From Lewinella sp. W8 (GTDB lineage: Bacteria > Bacteroidota > Bacteroidia > Chitinophagales > Saprospiraceae): a stretch of DNA of 64,000 nucleotides. The position numbers and the translations under genes were made by a program. Location of the stretch: the NCBI RefSeq assembly GCF_004375085.3, contig NZ_SNAQ03000007.1:124001-188000 (forward strand), written 5' to 3'. Below are positions 59,899-64,000 of this stretch, in pieces. Below the pieces are notes generated by a model, which was given only the letters and a program-made list of their open reading frames with translations, did not search any database and had not been told where the DNA came from. Numbering within the stretch: the stretch's first letter is position 1; each line of letters begins with the position of its first letter.

Positions 59899-60639
59899 AT
59901 GGAAAAGCAAAAAATAGCCCTGGTTACCGGGGCTAACCGCGGCATTGGCCGGGCGGCGGCCCTGGGACTTGCCGATAAAGGATGTCGGGTGCTGGTGACG
60001 AGCCGGAGCCCGGCGGGTAAGGCCGTGGCGGAAGAGATTAATGGCCGTGGTGGGCAGGCGCACTTTTATCAGCTGGACGTCGCTAATCCGGAGAGCATTG
60101 CGACGGTCATGGAGGCCATTGCTCGGGATCACGGCCGCCTTGATATCCTCATCAACAACGCCGGCATTCATTACGATACCTTCCAGAATACGATGACCGC
60201 AGACTTTGCCATCGTGGAGGAAGCCTGGCGGGTCAATACCCTGGGGCCCTGGCGGATGACGAAAGCGGCGTATCCACTTTTGCGACGGAGCCCCGGCAGA
60301 GCACGAGGGTCCCGACCATTTGTCGCGGACGCAGGTGCCAGGGTGGTCAACGTGAGCAGCAGTTCCGGTTCGTTTGAAGACAGCTGGCCGGGTACTCCGG
60401 CCTACTCAGTATCCAAGGCCGCCCTGAATATGCTGACCCTGAAGATGGCCGCAGACCTCAAAGAAGATGGTATCCTGGTCAATGCCGTATGCCCGGGGTG
60501 GGTGCGCACCGATATGGGCGGGGCCGCGGCCCCGCGCAGCCCCGAAGAGGGAGCGGCTTCCGTACTGTGGGCCGCCTTCATTCCGGACAACGGGCCGACC
60601 GGTGGTTTTTTCCGGGACGGTGAACCGGTGAGCTGGTAG
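59899..60639 (+). CDS. Short-chain dehydrogenase/reductase with an internal insertion
   Basis: 246 residues. NAD(P) loop ALVTGANRGIGRAAALGLAD (TGxxxGIG), NNAGIHYD (NNAG), catalytic Ser in VVNVSSSSG, and Y-x3-K as AYSVSKAALN. VCPGWVRTDMGGAAAPRSPEEGA and GGFFRDGEPVSW place it among carbonyl-reductase-like SDRs. Between LLRRSPG and ARVVNVSS lie about 13 extra residues (GRARGSRPFVADA, around 135-147) not expected for the family. Their DNA has a hairpin (GTCCCGAC/GTCGCGGAC) next to GCAGGTGCC. Substrate unknown. Confidence 0.93.
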   Translation: MEKQKIALVTGANRGIGRAAALGLADKGCRVLVTSRSPAGKAVAEEINGRGGQAHFYQLDVANPESIATVMEAIARDHGRLDILINNAGIHYDTFQNTMTADFAIVEEAWRVNTLGPWRMTKAAYPLLRRSPGRARGSRPFVADAGARVVNVSSSSGSFEDSWPGTPAYSVSKAALNMLTLKMAADLKEDGILVNAVCPGWVRTDMGGAAAPRSPEEGAASVLWAAFIPDNGPTGGFFRDGEPVSW

Positions 60640-60645
60640 GCGAAC

Positions 60646-61563
60646 CTAAAGGGCTTCGTACATCACCTGCAGGTTGACGTTCCGCATCCGCTCGCCGAAG
60701 CGCCATTCCGGAGCACCGGGGATGGTGGTCGTCTTTGCCTGGAGAGCTTCGATGCTGGTGCCGGCCTTTTTCGCCTTTTTGACGTATTTCCGTAGATAAT
60801 TAAGGTAATTTTCGAAGGCCTTCAGGTCTTCGGAAGTCCCCGTTACGGCGTAAGATTCGGCCGCATGGCCGAAAATGAATACGGTATCCCGGTCGTAGTG
60901 CTTACGGATCTTCTTCATGACGCTGGCCCAGTTGATGATGTCTCCACCTGCTCCGGGGTCAATGTAGGGGAATCGCCGGTTGAACAACAGATCACCAAGG
61001 TGGGCCACGTTGGCCTGCTCAAAGTGAATGACCGCATCGCCTCCGGTATGGGCCGGACCAAAATGCTTCATCGTGACCCGCTCTTTGCCGTCCGGAAGGG
61101 CCATGCTCCAGTCCGTGGTGAAGGTCGTCTTCGGGAGAGGCATGCTTCCTTCCCGGTCGTTCTTTTTCAGGTTGTCGGCCAGATTCTTTTGGGCCCGGGC
61201 GTGGCTGACGTAGTCTTTGGCCAGATCGGCAAAAACCCCGTTGCCCCCCGTGTGATCACCGTGGTGATGGGTGTTGGCGAGCAGGCTTAGTTGGGTGAGT
61301 TGCCCCTGATCGCGCAGCATTTCCAGCAGGGTAGTAGCCTGCTCCGGAAACTGGGTGTCGATCACCGCTCCACCTTCGGGTTTGCCGGCCGGGAGATACA
61401 GTCCGATGCTGCCGCCACGATTGGTGTAAAAGCCTACGTTATCCCGAATCATGGTAATCTGGGGAGCAAGCAGGGCATTAAACTGCTTGCTGAACAGGGA
61501 GGTGAGGGGAGCAGCGCCCAGAGCGAGGGCGGAGGTCCGCAGGAAATGGCGGCGTAGCATCAT
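60646..61563 (-). CDS. MBL-fold metallo-hydrolase, Tat-type signal
   Basis: 305 residues. The N-terminus RRHFLRTSALALGAAPL has a twin-arginine-like pattern (RRxFL). NTHHHGDHTGGNG holds the zinc motif HxHxDH (H99, H101, D103, H104), FGPAHTGGDAVIHFEQANV and GDLLFNRRFPYID give further metal ligands, and VFIFGHAAESY the last His. It is a metallo-beta-lactamase-fold hydrolase, periplasmic, of unknown substrate; beta-lactamase activity is not implied. ATG 61560 is an alternative start. Convergent with the SDR gene (6 bp apart). Confidence 0.9.
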   Translation of the reverse strand: MMLRRHFLRTSALALGAAPLTSLFSKQFNALLAPQITMIRDNVGFYTNRGGSIGLYLPAGKPEGGAVIDTQFPEQATTLLEMLRDQGQLTQLSLLANTHHHGDHTGGNGVFADLAKDYVSHARAQKNLADNLKKNDREGSMPLPKTTFTTDWSMALPDGKERVTMKHFGPAHTGGDAVIHFEQANVAHLGDLLFNRRFPYIDPGAGGDIINWASVMKKIRKHYDRDTVFIFGHAAESYAVTGTSEDLKAFENYLNYLRKYVKKAKKAGTSIEALQAKTTTIPGAPEWRFGERMRNVNLQVMYEAL

Positions 61564-61727
61564 GATTGAATTGGTGAGTTACCCTTGGGAAACCATGGGA
61601 AAGAAAATGGTTGCGATAAAATTACTCATCCAGAATTTTCTCTGAATGAAATGCGTGGATTTTTATCCCGCCGTCACCGATTATTTCCGGGCTGCTGCGC
61701 GTTTTGCTGGCTCTCCCTTACCGTGGA

Positions 61728-62513
61728 TCAGCGCCGGATAACGCTGTAGTAGCAGGTAATGAAGAAGTCTCTCAGGTGGGGGATGCCCGCAATCAGGGGC
61801 GTTTGCACCCGGGGCGTCAGCCCGAATTTTATCTCGTAATTCGGGTTGATGAAGTAGTAGGTTTGTCGGGCAAAACGGAAGCCGTTACGGCGCACCAGCT
61901 GATTGAACCGATGGATGCTGATGCCGGTCTCCTTGATTTCCAGGAGGGAATTTACCACGCGATCACTTTCTCCGAAGGCCCGTAACACCATGGCGTATAG
62001 CGGTGTGGGGAGCAGATGAAAGAAGGGCAGTTTACTCAGTATTTTTCCCTCGCAGATTTGCTGGTGTCCGCCGAAGGGCATCCGCCAGGGAGGAAAGCCG
62101 AAGAAAATCACTCCGGTGGGTTTCATGAACTGCTGAACGTGTTTGAAGAAGCGATCCTGATCCGGGAGGTGCTCGATAACGTCGCGCAGAAAAATGACGT
62201 CGAAGGTGCCGATTTCGGTCTCGTTCAGGTCATAAATATTGTCGTGGCGGAGGCTGGCGTTGGCTTCCGGTGCACGCTCTTTGATGATGGCGTTTCCCTT
62301 ATCGATTTTACCCTGGTTGATGTCCACGCCGATGACTTCGCAGCCCATCTCCACGAAGGGCATCAGGTTGCCACCCTCCCCGCAGCCGACTTCCAAGATC
62401 CGGCTCTCTCCGGTCACTGGCGTAACTTGCTGGAGGTAGGGGATGACGTATTTCTGGGTCGTTTGTGCCTGTTCCCGAAAGTACCGCTGCCGGTTGGTAT
62501 GGCGATCGTGCAT
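61728..62513 (-). CDS. Class I SAM-dependent methyltransferase
   Basis: 261 residues. SAM motif I is ILEVGCGEGGNLMPFVEMGC (about 39-58), motif II GVDINQGKIDKGNAI, and DVIFLRDVIEHLPDQDRFFK the motif IV/post region. The C-terminal half, FGFPPWRMPFGGHQQICEGK, HLLPTPLYAMVLRAFGE and FARQTYYFINPNYEIKFGL, matches methyltransferase type-11/UbiE-like enzymes often found with glycan genes. Substrate unknown. A TATCTTTT box (62562-62569, minus strand) is a possible promoter. Confidence 0.88.
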   Translation of the reverse strand: MHDRHTNRQRYFREQAQTTQKYVIPYLQQVTPVTGESRILEVGCGEGGNLMPFVEMGCEVIGVDINQGKIDKGNAIIKERAPEANASLRHDNIYDLNETEIGTFDVIFLRDVIEHLPDQDRFFKHVQQFMKPTGVIFFGFPPWRMPFGGHQQICEGKILSKLPFFHLLPTPLYAMVLRAFGESDRVVNSLLEIKETGISIHRFNQLVRRNGFRFARQTYYFINPNYEIKFGLTPRVQTPLIAGIPHLRDFFITCYYSVIRR

Positions 62514-62602
62514 GGGATGATTTTAGTTCGATTTGGGGTTGAGCGTCCGCGATCCGGGCGCAAAAGATAGGATGCTTTAGCGAAGCGGAACGACGGGACC
62601 AT

Positions 62603-63598
62603 TTATTGCCCTTGTTCGATGCTGATGATTTCGTCCAGGGGTTTTTCGTGAAACTTGATGCTCATGCCATGGTCGAGGCGAATTCTCAGATCAGCATTCA
62701 GGGGCTTGTTACGTCCGGATTGATCCAGGTCCTCGGGGGCAAAGGTAGTGTGTTGTAATAACCATCGTTCGAATTTTGGGAGCGATTGATCGACCACCAT
62801 TTCCGCGTGCTCGTACCCGGCGGGGTAGGGGCTTCCCGTTTTCGGAGCGGGGAGCTCGAGGAGGTGGATGGCTTGTCCCCGGAACCGCACGGGCGTCAGG
62901 AGGCGGAAGGTTGCGATGGGGCGCCCACTGATGGGCGCTTCGGTGAGGAGCTCGTGGCCGGCGGCCACAAGGGCATCGCGGTAGTTGTGATAGTCGGTCT
63001 GGTTGGCTACCCGGTAGCAGAGATGATCGATGGGAAGGTGGTGAATCTGCGGGGGAAGGGCCGCAAAAAAGGCTTCCAGAAAGGGCGTCGGGGATGGGAG
63101 CACCTCTTCGAGCCGCGGCTGCGGAGGATAGTGCTGGGGAAACAGGTCGGCGAGTTCCCGCTGGAGGAGCCCTCCGACGAAATCGCGCTTGTTCCACCAG
63201 GGGTGCGGCAGGCTGAGGCGGTGGTCTTCGAAGTGGACATCATCGGCAAAGATGAGGTCAATATCGATGGTTCTGGGCCCCCAGTGGAGCTTGCGTTCCC
63301 GGCCACCGGTTTGCTCAATGTGCTGGCAGACGTCCAGCCAACGGTGCAACTGATCCACCAGGGCCTTACCCGTCAGCCTGGCACCTGCGCGATGCGCCCC
63401 CCGCAAATTTCTTGTCGCATCCAGAACGATCACCTGATTGAGGAAGGCCGGTTGGTCGGTTACGCCCCAGGCGGGCGTCTCGACTACGGCGGTCCTGGCG
63501 ACCAGGGGGCCGATGTAATCCATCAGGCTTTGGCGGGCCCGTGCGAGATTTTGCTCCCGATTTCCCAGATTGGTGCCGAGGGCTAGCGTCAGTTGCAT
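62603..63598 (-). CDS. folK: FolK-YecM fusion: HPPK with a C-terminal YecM-like domain
   Basis: 331 residues from ATG 63596-63598. Residues 1-160 are 6-hydroxymethyl-7,8-dihydropterin pyrophosphokinase: LALGTNLGNREQNL, NQVIVLDAT, RKLHWGPRTIDIDLIF, LPHPWWNKRDFV. It makes the dihydropterin pyrophosphate for folate. Residues 187-331 match YecM of the VOC superfamily: LPIDHLCYRVANQTDYHNYR, ISGRPIATFRLLTP, YPAGYEHAEMVV, SIKFHEKPLDEIISIEQGQ. An extra basic stretch NLRGAHRAGARLTG (about 64-77) sits in the HPPK part. The promoter box TACATTTG lies 4 nt upstream, which fixes the start. Confidence 0.92.
   Translation of the reverse strand: MQLTLALGTNLGNREQNLARARQSLMDYIGPLVARTAVVETPAWGVTDQPAFLNQVIVLDATRNLRGAHRAGARLTGKALVDQLHRWLDVCQHIEQTGGRERKLHWGPRTIDIDLIFADDVHFEDHRLSLPHPWWNKRDFVGGLLQRELADLFPQHYPPQPRLEEVLPSPTPFLEAFFAALPPQIHHLPIDHLCYRVANQTDYHNYRDALVAAGHELLTEAPISGRPIATFRLLTPVRFRGQAIHLLELPAPKTGSPYPAGYEHAEMVVDQSLPKFERWLLQHTTFAPEDLDQSGRNKPLNADLRIRLDHGMSIKFHEKPLDEIISIEQGQ
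63380..63388. repeat. GGCACCTGC element inside folK
   Basis: In frame within the folK insertion. On the coding strand GCA GGT GCC AGG reads AGAR, as it does in the SDR gene at 60331-60342. Confidence 0.4.
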
Positions 63599-63602
63599 GT
63601 CG

Positions 63603-63610
63603 CAAATGTA
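63603..63610 (-). promoter_or_regulatory. -7 box directly before folK
   Basis: TACATTTG on the minus strand, perfect consensus, ends 4 nt before the ATG at 63598. Confidence 0.7.
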
Positions 63611-63642
63611 ACACCGGCTTGGCGGCTTGCGAACGAATACGG

Positions 63643-63650
63643 TATTTTCG
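63643..63650 (+). promoter_or_regulatory. -7 box of the deoxynucleoside kinase gene
   Basis: TATTTTCG (TAnnTTYG), 7 nt before the ATG at 63658. The two divergent boxes share a 59-bp intergenic region. Confidence 0.6.
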
Positions 63651-63657
63651 CGCCGTG

Positions 63658-64000
63658 ATGGAGATTCCCCACGCATACATCGCCATTGAGGGCAACATTG
63701 GTGCCGGCAAAACTACCCTGAGCCGGCGGCTCTGTGAGCAGTTTAACCGCCGGCTCATTCTGGAAGAATTTGACGATAATCCCTTCCTGCCGCCCTTTTA
63801 CCAGGAGCCCGAGCGCTACGCTTTCCCCGTAGAGTTGTTTTTTATGGCCGAGCGGCACAAGCAACTTCAGGCGGAGCTGGCCCAGACGGATTTATTCTCC
63901 AATGGCGTAGTGTCCGACTACATTTTTGTCAAGACCCTGCTCTTTGCCCGAAATACCTTACCCGACGAGGAGTTTCGGCTGTTCAGCCGGTTATTCAGGG
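63658..64000 (+). CDS. Deoxynucleoside kinase, N-terminal part
   Basis: The frame is open from ATG 63658 to the window edge (114 codons). YIAIEGNIGAGKTTLSRRL is the P-loop of the deoxyadenosine/deoxyguanosine kinase family. LEEFDDNPFLPPFYQEPERY, VELFFMAERHKQLQ and VVSDYIFVKTLLFAR continue the family pattern, with the Asp-Tyr in place of the DRS motif. It phosphorylates purine or pyrimidine deoxynucleosides for salvage. The C-terminal half is outside the window. Confidence 0.92.
   Translation, partial: MEIPHAYIAIEGNIGAGKTTLSRRLCEQFNRRLILEEFDDNPFLPPFYQEPERYAFPVELFFMAERHKQLQAELAQTDLFSNGVVSDYIFVKTLLFARNTLPDEEFRLFSRLFR

Noticed and set aside
60646-61563. Antibiotic-resistance metallo-beta-lactamase
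   Set aside because: The MBL fold alone does not imply it, and the gene lies among housekeeping genes with a Tat-like signal and no resistance context.

Overview
The window looks like a piece of a Bacteroidota chromosome, most likely from the Saprospirales (Lewinella/Neolewinella-like); the genus is an inference. The signs are two very large secreted proteins with SprB-like repeats and C-terminal type IX secretion sorting domains, many lipoproteins, no Shine-Dalgarno sites, and Bacteroidota -7 boxes (TAnnTTTG or TAnnTTYG) lying only 4-5 nt before several start codons. Base composition is GC-rich for the phylum. I see no tRNA, rRNA, CRISPR array, insertion sequence or prophage.

Layout. 1-4.2 kb: the start of a secreted TPR-like gene, serC, a small membrane protein, a HAD phosphatase and an unrecognised helical protein. 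4.4-12.1 kb: two tandem paralogous ~1,200-residue T9SS cargo proteins. 12.1-14.8 kb: a tightly overlapping glycosyltransferase-pxpB-pxpC operon. 14.9-21.1 kb: GH16 lipoprotein, small membrane protein, MFS transporter, rfbC, DinB protein, LysM protein and a lipoprotein. 21.3-33.3 kb: smc, unknown secreted proteins, a xylulokinase-type kinase, argB, a TraB-family protein, a DoxX-like protein and a LexA-like S24 regulator. 33.6-41.6 kb: GH3 lipoprotein, DUF6495-like protein, TerC, a DEAD-family RNA helicase, a lipoprotein, and rplU-rpmA, where L27 carries a helix-hairpin-helix extension.

42.5-58.2 kb is a complete division and cell-wall (dcw) cluster: mraZ-rsmH-ftsL-ftsI-murE-mraY-murD-ftsW-murG-murC-ftsQ-ftsA-ftsZ. 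Most genes overlap or nearly touch. The exceptions are gaps before ftsL, murE, ftsA and ftsZ, and these carry terminator-like hairpins or shared motifs. Upstream of mraZ lies a textbook MraZ operator of three GTGGG boxes at exact 10-bp period. The cluster makes the UDP-muramyl peptide (MurE, MurD, MurC), loads it on lipid (MraY, MurG), polymerises it (FtsW/FtsI) and directs septation (FtsL, FtsQ, FtsA, FtsZ).

58.9-64 kb: a zinc-peptidase lipoprotein, an SDR oxidoreductase, an MBL hydrolase, a methyltransferase, a FolK-YecM fusion, and the start of a deoxynucleoside kinase.

The most unusual observations are the FolK-YecM fusion, the L27-HhH fusion, several families of interspersed intergenic repeats (one apparently inserted in frame into two genes), and the regulatory architecture of the dcw cluster.
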